Assembly: GCA_018136815.1 (NCBI GenBank)
Contig: CM030936.1
Location: 6,906,382 to 6,970,381 of the forward strand
Reading direction: 5' to 3'
Origin: Isochrysis galbana
Lineage: Eukaryota > Haptophyta > Isochrysidales > Isochrysidaceae
Length of the DNA: 64,000 bases
Shown: piece after piece, positions 44,035-55,665 of the stretch
How positions within the stretch are numbered: the first letter of the stretch is position 1
Layout of the letters: each line of letters starts with the position of its first letter
Notes under the pieces: generated by a model
Databases searched by the model: none
Seen by the model: only the letters and a program-made list of their open reading frames with translations
What the model was told of the DNA's origin: nothing
Position numbers and translations under genes: made by a program

Positions 44035-45146
44035 CGCGAGCGGGCGAGGCGGGCGAGAACACGGGCTGGGTGCGGCCGACCGACGGCGAGGGCGAGACGA
44101 AGGCGGGGAGACGGAGGGGGGAAGGGAGTGGAGTGGAGTGGAGAGGGAGGGCGGGGGGGGGGGGGGGGGTAGCCCCACCGGAGCGAGCAAGGGACGTAGC
44201 GAGGGGGGCGGGGGTCACACCTCCAGCAGTGAGAGAGAGAGAAGTCGACGGCCGGTGGGAGGACCCCAAGGATACGTTAATAAAGAGTGCTCTGACGTGA
44301 AAGAAGCGCCAGCGGAGGAGAGGGGAGGAGGAGGAGGGCCGCGGGGCGCCGGGGAGGGAGAAACGCCTCTTTCCGCTGATGAAATCTGGCTGCGTTTTCG
44401 CTGGCTGAGTTGCTCCCCCGCCCCCCCCCGCGCGGAGAGGGGGGGGGGACCCGCGCGGGGGGAGTGGGATCCTCGCGCGGGGGGGGGGCAGATGATATGG
44501 GCCCGGCCTCCAGAACACGGTCGGAGTGCGGCGAGATTGCGGTCGGATCGGGGGGAGAGTCGAGAGGGAACGCGGCAACCGTCATCAAGTCGACGAGATC
44601 TCCCGCGGCGAGGTGCGGTAAATCGGGCGCCGACCGAGCGCGAGAAGGCGGCGGCTCCACGGAGAGAAGTCGTAAGTCGAACCAAACTCGCCCATCGGAG
44701 ACAAGAGAGAGGAGAGAGGAGAGAGGAGAGAGAGAGAGAGGAGAGAGAGAGAGAGGAGAGAGAGAGAAAGGAGAGAGGAGAGTCGATGGGGTTGCGTATG
44801 TGGGGCGTTGAGACTACCCGAGAGAGAGAGACTTGGCGGCGAAAGAGAGGGGGGGGGGGGGGGGGGGACAGAGAGAGCAAAAGAAGGAAGAGGGTGGGCG
44901 AAAGAAGGCGTAAGATGGCGGCCAGCGCGATGAAACACGGGCACACACCCCCCTCGCCAAACACGTGCGGCACGGAGAGCCTCCCTCAACCTCTCGGTGA
45001 TCTCCGTCGACGACCCACACGTTGGCGATGGCTGCCGAAGGGGCGCAGGCTGCGATCTCGCCACGAGGACTGGTGCGGTAGTCAATCGGGCGCCGGCCGA
45101 GCGCGAGAAGGCGGCGGCTCCGTGGAGATATTCTCATGAGTCGAAC
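44035..45146. other. Low-complexity region with local duplication
   Basis: G runs (44153-44169, 44850-44867) and GA-rich blocks (44700-44785) dominate. About 100 bp at 44595-44690 is repeated at 45075-45145: CCGAGCGCGAGAAGGCGGCG occurs in both, each followed by a CGAACCAAAC-type sequence and GA repeats. Long open frames on both strands reflect composition only. Confidence 0.6.
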
Positions 45147-45947
45147 CAAACAGAGAGGAGAGAGGAGAGAGGGGAGAGGAGAGAGGAGAGAGGAGAGAGG
45201 AGAGAGGAGAGAGGAGAGAGGAGAGAGGAGAGAGGGGAGAGGGGAGAGGGGAGAGGGGAGAGGGGAGAGGGGAGAGGGGAGAGGGAGAGGAGAGAGGAGA
45301 GAGGGGAGAGGGGAGAGAGGAGAGAGGAGAGAGGAGAGAGGAGAGAGGAGAGAGGAGAGAGGAGAGAGGAGAGAGGAGAGAGGAGAGAGGAGAGAGGAGA
45401 GAGGAGAGAGGAGAGAGGAGAGAGGAGAGAGGAGAGAGGAGAGAGGAGAGAGGAGGAGAGAGGAGAGAGGAGAGAGGAGAGAGGAGAGAGGAGAGAGGAG
45501 AGAGGAGAGAGGAGAGAGGAGAGAGGGAGAGGGAGAGGGGAGAGGGGAGAGGGGAGAGGGAGAGGGGAGAGGAGAGGGAGAGAGGAGAGAGGAGAGAGGA
45601 GAGAGGAGAGAGGAGAGAGGAGAGAGGAGAGAGGAGAGAGGAGAGAGGAGAGAGGAGAGAGGAGAGAGGAGAGAGGAGAGAGGAGAGAGGAGAGAGGAGA
45701 GAGGAGAGAGGAGAGAGGAGAGAGGAGAGAGGAGAGAGGAGAGAGGAGAGAGGAGAGAGGAGAGAGGAGAGAGGAGAGAGGAGAGAGGAGAGAGGAGAGA
45801 GGAGAGAGGAGAGAGGAGAGAGGAGAGAGGAGAGAGGAGAGAGGAGAGAGGAGAGAGGAGAGAGGAGAGAGGAGAGAGGAGAGAGGAGAGAGGAGAGAGG
45901 AGAGAGGAGAGAGGAGAGAGGAGAGAGGAGAGAGGAGAGAGGAGAGT
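45147..45947. repeat. (GGAGAGA)n minisatellite, about 800 bp
   Basis: Tandem 7-bp GGAGAGA units with GGGGAGA variants clustered at 45230-45300 and 45520-45575. It is open in all three plus-strand frames because no unit contains a stop in any phase. Confidence 0.98.
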
Positions 45948-45974
45948 GTCCTCTCGCGCCGTCGTCGTCGTGCT

Positions 45975-46091
45975 GTGCGGAGGGCACCAGCTACATTTGG
46001 GGGTTATCCGGCTAAATTTTCGAAAAATACCGAATTTCAGGCCTTCGAAGACGGTGCGCGAAATACAGTCGGGCCCCCCTCCGGTATATTT
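45975..46091 (-). repeat. Dispersed repeat, copy 2
   Basis: Inverted copy of 2794-2978, with the TGTAGCTGGTGCCCTCCGCA motif directly adjoining the CCCCCAA block. LINE H begins immediately after its AT-rich end. Confidence 0.75.
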
Positions 46092-46310
46092 TTAAAAAAA
46101 TCTTCTTAAAAATCCCCGCTACACATGCGGCGTGAGGCAGTGTGCTTGTGACCCTCCCTTCTACCAAACCTTAACCCCTAGCAACCCCCTCCCCCTTCCC
46201 CAGTTCCCTCTCTAGTGGAGAGCTGGTTCCGGGGAGGCCGCGCGCACTGCCTCGGCCGGGGGTTGGAGTGGAGGGGGCGGGAGAATGTGGCATCTCCTTT
46301 GTTCTGATTT
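46092..46310 (+). mobile_element. LINE H: 5' leader only
   Basis: Starts AAAAAAATCTTCTTAAAAAT and continues with CCCCGCTAC and the GC-rich leader seen upstream of LINE C ORF1 (43010-42820 on the minus strand). It ends near 46310 before any ORF1 sequence. A copy holding only a LINE 5' end is unexpected from normal 5' truncation. Confidence 0.75.
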
Positions 46311-46663
46311 CGCTCGAGGTTCCCTCTCTTGCTTCCCATGCGGTCTTTCCATGAACTATGTTGAGTACTCCATGAACAAAGTTCCGCTATCTACTAAGTG
46401 ATGTTTCGTATATCTAGACCTCTCGCCGCCTGCGAGAGGTCTTCCGATATTTCCAGGTTGAAATCTTTATCCACCCCGTAAAGAGGGCTTAGCATCTTTC
46501 ATAAATGTTTGTTGCTCGGGGCGTGTAACCAAATCTTCTCTCGTTGTTGTTTTAGTCTCTGAAAGAAACCCACCTTCGCCGTTACTAATAGGTGATATCT
46601 CGTTAGAATTGCTCTTAAGATCGCCTTAACGGACCTACCATCCGCGTTACCATACTGTATGTT
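46311..46663. other. Unassigned, AT-richer
   Basis: No gene recognised. An imperfect hairpin, GACCTCTCGCCGCCTGCGAGAGGTC, lies at 46416-46440 (written here only as arms GACCTCTCG and CGAGAGGTC). Confidence 0.45.
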
Positions 46664-48825
46664 TGTCGCATTCATCTTAGATGATGCGATTTCCAGGCTC
46701 TTATTTCCAGGTCCTTCGCCGTGCGGCCACACGGTGAAGCTCAGGTACATCTAGGTTGGTAGGGTTCGTCCCTAGCGATCTAGAATTCGAGTTCTCGTTT
46801 CGTTCCGTCTAGCCTGTTTGTCAAGTCTAGATTCCAAGTTTCCTCCTTTCGGGTAATCTTGACCCAAAGGAGCCAGGTCGCCTGTTGCTTGCCGTATGCT
46901 TGTCTCAGGCTCTCAGGTTACCTTGTGAAGGCTTGTTTAGCTTCTTGCAAGGCTTGTCGTTTCTTGTTGGGTTCCGGTTCTTGCTTGGGACTTGCTCACC
47001 TTCGTTGTCGTCCAGGCCTGTTCTTCGTAGGTTCTGCTTAGCCTGGTTAGGATTTCGTTGCCTTCCCGCGTTTGGCGTTCGCGTTGGCGTTCGGAAATTT
47101 CCTCTCACATTCCCTAGGTCCGCTACCCTTGGCTTGTAGGTCCTTGCTTCTTTCTTCTCGGTCAAGGTTTTTGGCGAGCGAGTCGGTTGCTCTAGCCGCT
47201 CGAGATTTGAGGTTTAATTTTAATTTGCCATCTCCCCTTGGAGATCCGTGTAGGTTCGCTTCCTAGGTGAGGGAATCTTTCCCCATGATGCAAGCTACAT
47301 GCAAGCCCTTGGCCCCTTTGGTGTTTCTTCCCCTTGGTTGCTACTCAGGGTTGTTCGTTAGAAGCGTCTAGAAGTTCACGCTCAACGGCAAGATTTCTTC
47401 CGTCGTGAAGATATCTCGTTGTGATCTGTATCCGAAGTGATCGCCGTGGTCGCGCGACATGACGCTCCCCTTCGGACTCTCCGCTACGTGGGAAGTTACA
47501 ACGGAGACACGCTCCGGCCGTCGCTGCGGAGTCTCTCTCTCTCTCTCGCTCTCTCTCTCCGTCTCTCGCGACGTGTTTGAGTTATCGGTGATTTGGGGTT
47601 GCGGTTGCTTGATAATTTGCTTGGTTTGGGTGAATGATTCCGGTGTGTCCGTGAGTCGGTGTATCCTGTTGTTCTCAGCTTCGTTGTCCGTCGTTGTTCG
47701 CTGCGTCGCTGCACTCTAGCAGTCTAGGCTCCCTTCCTGAGGGAAGAGTTCTTTGTAGGTCTAACAATCTCTTACAACCCATCACTCTAGGGCCACTAGG
47801 AGCGCCTCGCCGCCCCACCGCCCTTCGTTCGCCGTTCGTTCCCCGTCCAGACACCCAAATGGGGTTGCCCGACCCAGTCCAGAATTTCATTCACCCGACT
47901 CCCGGCGGGGAGGAGGGCCAAAGCGCCGCGCTAGCCGCCGGTCCCCGTCCCTCAAACCCTGGCGGAGAACATCTCGGGCGGTGGGCCCGAACGCCACCAC
48001 CACCATCCCGATCCGATCCCTACGCCGCTTGGGGAGAAGAGCTGTCAACGCGGCGATTCTCCCCCTGCCTCTAGCTCTATCCAGTCCTCGACGGTGGGAG
48101 CCGCCTCGCCGGCTGAAGCCCCCGCCGAACGGCTATCTCGGAAGCCGGAGTCGACGCTTGACCCGGGCTCCTGGAAACAGGTTTGCCCCGGAGATAGTCG
48201 CGACCCGACTCTCCGAAATTCGTGTACGTCTACAAGTTCTTCTATTACTCCGCACGCTATTAGGATGTTAGGGGCCGATTCTCGCTCGCTGCCCCTCTTG
48301 GAATCTATTTCTACGGATACTATGCTGTCTTCGGTTTCTTCTAATTCGCCTAGGTCTTTCGACGCATCTTCATCCCTGGATTCACCCCCCGACGGCCCTG
48401 CCCAAGGGGGTGGGCTAGGTGGATTCGACGCGTCTTCGGTCTCTTCGTTTCGTAAACAATCAGTTGTGAAGCCCTCGAGGGCTGTCGACTCGGTATCATC
48501 TTCTGCTCTAGGTTCTATGGATAGGTCCGACGTGGCCGCTGCCGCGTCCGAAAATGTTGTTGCTGCTTTACCTGTTTCTGCTCTTTCCCGGCGGGACCCC
48601 ATTGGAGACCTCTCTCCCAAGGGCCATAGCCGGAGCCGCTCTGCGGACGAATTGTCGTTGTCTACCGTAGGTTCTCGTGCAGTGGAGGTGGAGACTAGTG
48701 CCTCCTCCTCACCTCTCTCCCCGGTTCGTTTTCGTTATATTTCTCCGTCATCGTGTTCATTCTCTCGTCTCGAAGTTGCACCTGTTCTCGTTTCTGACCT
48801 GGTTCCCGACCCGGAAGGAGCTCCG
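46664..48825 (+). mobile_element. Methyltransferase-bearing retrotransposon, copy C (gag deleted)
   Basis: The plus strand begins TGTCGCATTC at 46664 and follows copy B closely through the leader and the first 80 codons after MFAASLHSSSLGSL. At about 47940 it jumps to the sequence that in copy B lies just upstream of the methyltransferase ORF, omitting about 2648 bp that contain almost all of gag. It then follows the N-terminal low-complexity part of that ORF (48094 onward) up to about 48825 (LVSDLVPDPEG), where similarity stops before the SAM-binding motif. Identity to B is high, so copying was recent relative to copy A. Confidence 0.85.
48094..48825 (+). pseudogene. Retrotransposon C: N-terminal part of the methyltransferase ORF
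   Basis: Starts MGAASPAEAPAERLSRK, identical to copy B for long stretches. It is almost all Ser/Asp/Pro low complexity, carries only a few substitutions and one two-residue insertion (VRFRYISPSS), and breaks off before any catalytic motif. Confidence 0.8.
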
Positions 48826-49270
48826 AACAAGCCACGAGAAAGGCAGAAGAGCAATCCTGAACGAGACCGAAGAGCGAAGAGCGAATGAACGAATGAACGA
48901 TGAATTCGAATAGAGAGCCGCGCGCCAACCGCCGAACGAAGACGGACGGAACGTTAGGGGGGCCGACCCCCCCTTTGTATGCTACATTTTGTGTCGTAGG
49001 ACAAGAAATCAAGATGCGATACTGCTATGATAATGCGCCGACATCTCGCCTTATGCCAGAAGGAAACCCTGCGTCGAGATCTCGGCGTAAGTGGCCCGAC
49101 GCCGTCGCACGTCAGTTGCCTAGCATACGGCAGGAGCGGCAGCGCGCGTCGCTCGTGCGCGCATGCGGCACTCCGGCCCGACGTGCGGCACGGGACGTGG
49201 CATGCGGCGATGTGACTGCGACGTGCAATAGCCACGGCGGCATGCGTCGAGTCCTCGTGACGTGTTGCGG
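48826..49270. other. Unassigned
   Basis: Short GAACGA-type repeats occur near 48860-48900. No gene is supported. Confidence 0.4.
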
Positions 49271-49520
49271 CGCCCGTGGTGAGCGGCACGGGGCGCGTCG
49301 TGCGACGCGGGCGTATCGTATGGCGCTGGGCGCGTCATGAGGCGCAGCGTGCTTCATGGGGTGCAGGGCGCGTTGTGGGGCGAGGGCGCGCTGTGGGGCG
49401 CTGGGCGCGTCGTGAGACGCGGGGCGCGCCATGGGTTGCGAGGCGCGTCGTAGGGCGCGGGCGAGTCATGGGGCGCTGGGCGTGTGGTTGGGCGAGGGGC
49501 GCGTCGTGGCTGCGCGCACG
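49271..49520. repeat. Degenerate GC-rich minisatellite
   Basis: GGGCGCGTCGTG/GGGCGCTGGGCGCGTC-type units of roughly 25-35 bp are repeated with many changes. They produce Arg/Pro/Thr-rich open frames on the minus strand that should not be taken as protein. Confidence 0.7.
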
Positions 49521-49523
49521 CAC

Positions 49524-50093
49524 GTGGTAGACCACCGAGAGGAGGACTGAGATGTCCGCCTTGTTCAGGATGATGGCGCTTCGCTCGAACGAGTGGGCGA
49601 TGTTGAGGTAGCCACCACTGACAAGGCGGATTTCGAAGGCGGGTCGCTTCGCCCTCTTTGGGTTGGACAGGTAGGAAGGCCTGCGAGCTGAAGCGTGTGG
49701 CGCACGAGCTGCTGCCGTCCTACTCCCTGCCGCTTCTCGCCGTGCTTGTGCTTCAAAGTTGTGCTTCAGCGCGTTCAGGTTCTGCACCGACTCGGAGGAG
49801 ATGTTCATGAGGCAGCGCAGAGACTCGGCTGTCTCCTTGCGCACCTTCCTGAGCTCCTTGCGCAGGATCTTCACCTCCGCTCCGCTGGGCCCCTCGCACT
49901 CCTCGCCGCTGTCCTCGGACAGTTCGTTGGCGTCGTTGGTGTCGTCGGCGTTGTCGTTCATTCGTGTTGGCGGAGTAGCCGGAGGTGTGGAATCCTCGGG
50001 CGGCGCGCGCGCCGGCCGCGCCGGCGACGCATCCGGAGATGGTGTGCTCACAATCCGCCGTGGGTTTGGCCCGCGGCGCCGCCGGTTCTGCAT
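49524..50093 (-). CDS. Hypothetical protein with coiled coil (first exon)
   Basis: From ATG 50093 (MQNRRRRGPNPRRIVSTP) the frame runs 190 codons to a plausible splice donor (CAC|GTGCGT) at 49524, where it would enter the minisatellite. It has a basic, Pro-rich N-terminus, an acidic patch (NDNADDTNDANELSEDSGEE) and a heptad-like helix (EVKILRKELRKVRKETAESL, then LNALKHNFEAQARREA). A better-folded-looking end follows (PAFEIRLVSGGYLNIAHSFE, SAIILNKADISVLLSVVYH). The basic and acidic composition suggests a nuclear protein, but no family is recognised. Downstream exons were not identified. Confidence 0.5.
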
Positions 50094-50483
50094 GGTGCTC
50101 AGGTCTCTGCAGGGGGGGTGGGGTGGGGGTGGGGTCGGATGGGGCACAGAGCGGAAAGGCGGGAAACTGTGAGGTGCTTCTTCCCCTCCGTGCGATGAAA
50201 GCCTTCGTTTGTTGAAACCCCGTAGAGTATGATCAAAAACATAATTCATCATAATACTGATAATTACAATCATTAGTTGAGCGGGAGGACGCTATGACTA
50301 CCTATGATGTTGGCTGCCGGCACTATGCACTATTACTATCCAAGGTGGAGTATTGCGTCCGCCCCGTCGCGGCATCATAGCTCGGACTCAAACCTGCTCA
50401 CAGTCATGTGTCTTGTCGTGCAGAGCCGGGCTTGGCTGAAACAATCACGTTCATGATTCATAAAAGAGAAGAATCCAAGGCCG
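50094..50483. other. Unassigned before gap
   Basis: It may contain the 5' part of the repeat-protein gene. An in-frame ATG at 50408 exists, but it lies across the gap and cannot be linked. Confidence 0.4.
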
Positions 50484-50583
50484 NNNNNNNNNNNNNNNNN
50501 NNNNNNNNNNNNNNNNNNNNNNNNNNNNNNNNNNNNNNNNNNNNNNNNNNNNNNNNNNNNNNNNNNNNNNNNNNNNNNNNNNN
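50484..50583. other. Assembly gap (100 N)
   Basis: A placeholder gap inside the repeat-protein gene. The number of missing repeats is unknown. Confidence 1.
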
Positions 50584-52612
50584 GATAGACGCGGCCGAGG
50601 ATGCACAGCGAGCACGTGACGCAGCTGGGGCCAAGGTCAAGGCCTTCTTGGAAGAGGCAGCGCTAGAGCTGGACGTTGCAAGCGCGTGGCGAGAGCACAA
50701 GGAGGCGCTCAGCGCGGGTGTGGACACAGCGCTGCTCGATAAAGTTGCGGCGTCCATTAACTTTGCCCAAGGCAAGCAGGCTGCGCGCGACGGAGCCACT
50801 GCTGAGCTTCTACGCCTCACTTCGACCCCAATCCTCGAGATGGACGTGCGCGCTGCACAGGCTGCCCAGGTAGCGGCCATAGAGGCGGGTGTGGCGGAGG
50901 CTGCGGTTCACCATGCAGCCGCTGCCATCGCGGCCGCTATCCAGGCACAAACGGCGCGGCAAGAGATGGCTGCACGAGTCGATGGGTTGCTTGCCCAAGA
51001 TGTGCTCACCGTTGACGTGACGGGGTCGCAACGTCTCCTTGACGAGGCGAGGGCGGCGAGCGTCGATACAGAGACGCTCGAACGCGCGCAGGGACACATC
51101 TCAGCCGCTAAATCCGCTCAAGCGGAGCGGGCAGCGGCCGAGGCAGAGAAGAAGGCTAGGAAAGAGGCGGCGGCGGAGGCCGTCGAGCGGCTGCTCCAGA
51201 CGGAGCTGCTACAGCTTCGCGAGGATTCATGCGAATTCGCCATCAGCGAAGCTACAGCAGCCGGAGTCGATGCCAAGTTGGTGGCATCTCTACAACGGCG
51301 AATGGACGAGGCTGTCGCCGCGTGTGCCCGCCGAGACGAAGCTGCTGCGGAGCTCGAGCAGCTCGTGCAGCAAGATTCTTTGCTCTTGGACGTGGCTGGG
51401 GCGTCGAAGGCCCTCGAAGCCGCAAAGACGGCCGGCGTGCGGGAGGACTCCATCAATGATGCGTCAAGGCGGATAGCTACTGCTACTCTGGCCCAAGAAG
51501 CGGCTGCCGGTGCTGACAAGGCGCTCGACCGAGTCCTTGAGCTGCCCCTGGTGTATGTAGAGGTGGAGGAGGCCAAGGCCGAAATCGACAGGGCCAAGAA
51601 GCAGGGCGCCTCATCGGCTAAAGTCGACCGGGCAGCCCAGCACGTCGAGAAGGCTATTCAGGCCCAACAGGCGTTGGATGATGCATCACAACACCTACAA
51701 GAGCTGATCTCGACGGCACCGCTGGAAGTTGACATTGCACCAGCAAAGGCCATGATTGAGCGAGGCCGAGCCGTCGGTGTGGACGAGTACCTGATCCGCA
51801 GTGCGCTTGAGCGGGTCACGACTGCGGAGTCAGAGCAAATGCAACAGGCGCAAGCCGCCGTGCTCATCGAAAAGTACGTCCACATGAAGGACGACATGAT
51901 CCGTTTGGAAGAGGCCCGCGACGCGCTGGCACGCGCGAGGGATGGGGGAGCACCGCCCCGGCTCATTGCTCAGCTAGGCGAACGTCTTGACGTGATCACC
52001 GAGGCGCGCGAGATTGAGGTGGCGAAAGCAGAACAAGAGCTCGTCGCGACACCTCCGTTGGAGCTTGACCTACGAGCATCCGAGCAGCGGGTTGAAGAAT
52101 TACTCCACAAGCACATTCCCGAGCCGCGGCTCACTCGGATGCGTGAGGCAATACAGGCTGCTAGGAAGGTACAACAGCGTCGCGACGAGGCTTGGAATAA
52201 GTTACTGACGCTCGCAGACGCGCCCCCGGGTGAGATGGACGTAGAGCTGGCGCAAGAAATCTTCAAGGAGGCGTGGGAAGCTGGGGTGGACGAGGAGCGG
52301 TTAGAGGCCATCGTAGAGATCGTGGAGAAGGAGGCCGAGGTGCAACAACAACGTGACGATGCGCTCGCAGACCTCAATAGGGCGGTCGACCACGATACTC
52401 TTTTGCTTGACGTGCACGAGGCGCGTCGAGCCCTACAGGTTGCAAAGACGCGTGGTGTTGCGGCAGATCAGCTTGCCCTTGCTCAACAGCTCATCGACCA
52501 AGCGGCCGCGGCACAAAAATGGCGGGACGCTGCAAAGAGAGACGAGCAACTGATGGACGCAATTATCGCCGATGATCTTGAACTTGAAAATCTCATGGAC
52601 GAGATTGCTTGA
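50584..52612 (+). CDS. Tandem 57-residue helical-repeat protein (N-terminus in gap)
   Basis: 676 codons are open to TGA at 52612. After a half repeat, about eleven tandem units follow from 50663. Units 1, 2, 5 and 6 are exactly 57 residues and the others 53-68. The consensus is L-x-(L/V)-D-V, then A-x3-L, a small-residue helix ending A-x2-GV, a second helix with A-x2-I, then AQ-x2-RD-x-A and L-x2-L. Examples of unit starts are LELDVASAWREH, LEMDVRAAQAAQ, LLLDVAGASKAL, LEVDIAPAKAMI and LELDLRASEQRV. It is Ala/Glu-rich, has no Cys-rich or membrane segment, and ends ADDLELENLMDEIA. It should be an elongated helical solenoid or spectrin-like rod, so a scaffold or cytoskeletal role is inferred. 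I do not recognise a named family. Confidence 0.85.
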
Positions 52613-53639
52613 AAAATCACGGGTGGGCTTAAGGAGGAGAGCCAAGACATGCACTCGCACCTGCATGAATAGGTGGGTTTTTGAATCGGCTCGGGCCTTG
52701 CGGGTTGCTAATGCTTACCTGCTCCCCAATGGCCCCATACGCCATATGGGCACATGGCCATGTCCGTGATTGGACTGAGGTGTACGAGTACGAGATGTGC
52801 TTGTGATGTGCGGTACGTAAACGTCATGTTCATGGCTAGCTTCATTAGAATTTTTGGACGAGCCCACGTTCCATAAAAATGGGCACATCTGGGTTGAGTC
52901 TTGAGTCATCAAATGTCCCCTATTATTTTTGGTTTCCATCCGACAAACGAGAAAAACCTCTTAATGTTCGCACGCCGCGCGCAGTTATGGGACATGGCCC
53001 CCTAAAAAAGCGTCTAAAGATTTGGAGCTAACGCCTGTCTACCGTCACGGCCCAATCTGCCACTATTATGACACGCCGCCCTTCCTTCCGTCCCCAATGC
53101 CCTCAGAAGGTGCAACTTGATTGATCAATCGAGACAACAATCGTCCAATAATTCAACGAAATAGAGCCAGTAGAACGTACAATAGGCAGCTGTCCGTAAT
53201 CTGGCCCAAATGCAAAAATAATCGCCTCAGGGAGCGGCAGGTAGTCCAACCAATGCTCATCCAGCCACAACATCCCAAAGGATCCCGCCACGGGAAAACA
53301 AATTTGTGCGGTCAGATACAATCTGAAGCGTCAAGCCAAATAAGGCGTACCCGGAGCTGCTGCACGGGACTGGGTGGGTCCCTATGGCTATGGACCCCGC
53401 CCACCTGCCCGCATTCATCCGGCACATTCTTGCCCCCATGGGGAGTGCTCGGACCTCATCTCCCCCCTTGCCTCGCTCACCCTCCATGGTGAGCGGATGG
53501 CTTATGGTGTGGAGGGGACAAGGAAGATGGCTCATGGCCTCCCCTTGGGCCCCAATGGGCTGGATTCCACTGGGAGAGGCTCGTGTTCTATGAGACCAAG
53601 GAGGCGATCGAGCACAAGTCCTAATAATATATAGTAGTA
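52613..53639. other. Mostly unassigned; one weak minus-strand ORF
   Basis: A minus-strand frame at 53321-53103 (FGMLWLDEHWLDYLPLPEAI, then IFAFGPDYGQLPIVRS) reads like protein but has no neighbours in frame and no domain I recognise. Otherwise nothing is supported. Confidence 0.3.
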
Positions 53640-54240
<601 letters not shown>

Positions 54241-54441
54241 CTCTCTCCCTTATCGCGGTGGTGCCCATGAGGCAACCACCGCGGCTTGGGCGAGGCAGAG
54301 CGCCATCGCCGATCGCATCGCCAATCGTATATCGCCGGATAAGATTCTTACTACATTCACGCGCACGCACATTCACACAAACGCGCGCAAAACTAATAGT
54401 AACAAAGTAAGAGCGCGCGGGGAAATTTCTGTGCCGCAAGA

Positions 54442-54579
54442 ATGCCCCGCGCGGAGGCGTTGACCGCAGGGGTGGAGCGTGTGTTCTCGGCCGCAGGGAA
54501 AATGCACGGTGATCTACAAAAATCTGCGAAGGATACTACTCTAGAGGCGTCTTTGTTTGCTAGTCGGAACACCGAGTGA
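54442..54579 (+). pseudogene. hAT transposase C-terminal dimerisation fragment
   Basis: A short frame from 54442 to the stop at 54577-54579 reads VERVFSAAGKMHGDLQKSAK then LEASLFASRNTE. This is the end of the hAT dimerisation domain (ERxFS-x-AG...L...L-x-F-x2-N). The rest of the transposase is absent; upstream is the microsatellite block. Confidence 0.75.
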
Positions 54580-54657
54580 TATCGACATGGCACACGGCGT
54601 GTGTGGTGTCTTGGTGTGTGGCTCTCGTGCATAGTGTAGTGTGTAGTGCTCGTAAGA

Positions 54658-54763
54658 GGATGAATGCTATCTATGTACCATCTATAACTATCTACATTTC
54701 GATAAGTTGGTGGTGCGCGCGGAGCGCGGCCGCTCTGAACGCTCCTATGCCTCCAGCGCCCAA
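54658..54763 (+). repeat. 106-bp dispersed repeat, copy 1
   Basis: GGATGAATGCTATCTATGTA through TGCCTCCAGCGCCCAA, repeated at 59915-60023 with few changes. It lies 80 bp after the hAT stop codon, so it may be the 3' terminal region of that hAT family, with the second copy a derivative. Confidence 0.75.
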
Positions 54764-55097
54764 TTTGGATCCACGCTAACACGGATTACCTCGGAGAGAC
54801 ATCCGACACCGGCAACGTAGTTAACGACGAAGAAATTCAACGATATCACCCACCAGCGCGGTGGGAGAACGGATACAAAGGGGCCCGCGCGCGCTGCGCG
54901 CGCTCGCGCAGTCGTCTTGGTCCGCATGGCGCGATGGCAGCGACGGCGCCCTCTCCTCTCTCTCTCTCTCTCCCTCTCCTCCCCATGGAGGTTGGAGGGA
55001 GGGGCCTTCATGGTGCCCATCTTGGGTGACCTTTGGGAGGGAGTGGTGGTATGTTGGGCTGAGCGCGCTACTCTCCCTCACACACCCCCCTCCCATG
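54764..55097. other. Unassigned
   Basis: GC-palindromic text (GCGCGCGCTGCGCGCGC near 54885) and a TC stretch at 54954-54975. No gene is supported. Confidence 0.4.
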
Positions 55098-55239
55098 CGA
55101 TACTGTTAGTGTGCCCTGTGCGTTCAGTGGCCCCCTTTGGTATCTTTTAACTTGTGATGAAGTAACAGGATGCGCGGCGCGCCGCGCCGCGGTCTCATCC
55201 TCAAGCCACTAGGGGCCGCGCTGCGGCCTCCTTGTGATA
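55098..55239 (+). mobile_element. Partial Copia LTR
   Basis: About 140 bp match the 3' half of the LTR arm at 55826-55966, ending at the same CTTGTGATA boundary. This independent copy supports that boundary as the LTR end. It has small differences from the arms and is older. Confidence 0.65.
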
Positions 55240-55665
55240 GCGCTCAGCGCCATTGTGGCGCATCTAAACAAGCTCGAGGGCGTGGATCTCGAACCCAACT
55301 TCATCTCCAAAAGCGCGTCAGGCCCTTGGGAGATCAGTGTCACGGCGGACTGCGCAAACCAATTCAAGAGCCGCTACAAGGACGTGGCCGACTTTCGCGC
55401 GGCTGGTGTGCCTTGCCCGATAGCCGTGAAATACCAAACCTTGGACGACAAAGTAAAGGAGCTGCCGCGAGCATCGAACAAGGCGCTTGCGATCGCATTC
55501 AAAGACGTCTCGGCGCATCTGGTCGTGCGCAATTACAAGTTCGAGATGAAAACCATCATCACAATCAGCGAGCTAGCCAAGGCGGTCGAAAGGCAGAAAG
55601 GCAGGGCTTTGTCTTTCTCCAAGGTAATCAGGAACGCTCCAAAGTCCAAACCAAAGAGGGGATCA

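Noticed and set aside
44997-46109. 370-codon Arg-Glu-Gly frame and its antisense Ser-Pro-Leu frame
   Set aside because: Translation of the (GGAGAGA)n minisatellite, open in all phases.
46160-46190. CCTTAACCCCTAGCAACCCC as a telomere-like tract
   Set aside because: Only degenerate similarity over one or two units and part of the LINE leader present at several sites.
47930-47950. Gag deletion in copy C as a spliced intron
   Set aside because: The left side has GT but the right side lacks AG (it ends GCGGG), so microhomology-mediated loss fits better.
49271-49520. C-terminal extension of the coiled-coil hypothetical protein
   Set aside because: The frame continues only because of the GC-rich minisatellite; a splice donor lies at the point where coding character ends.
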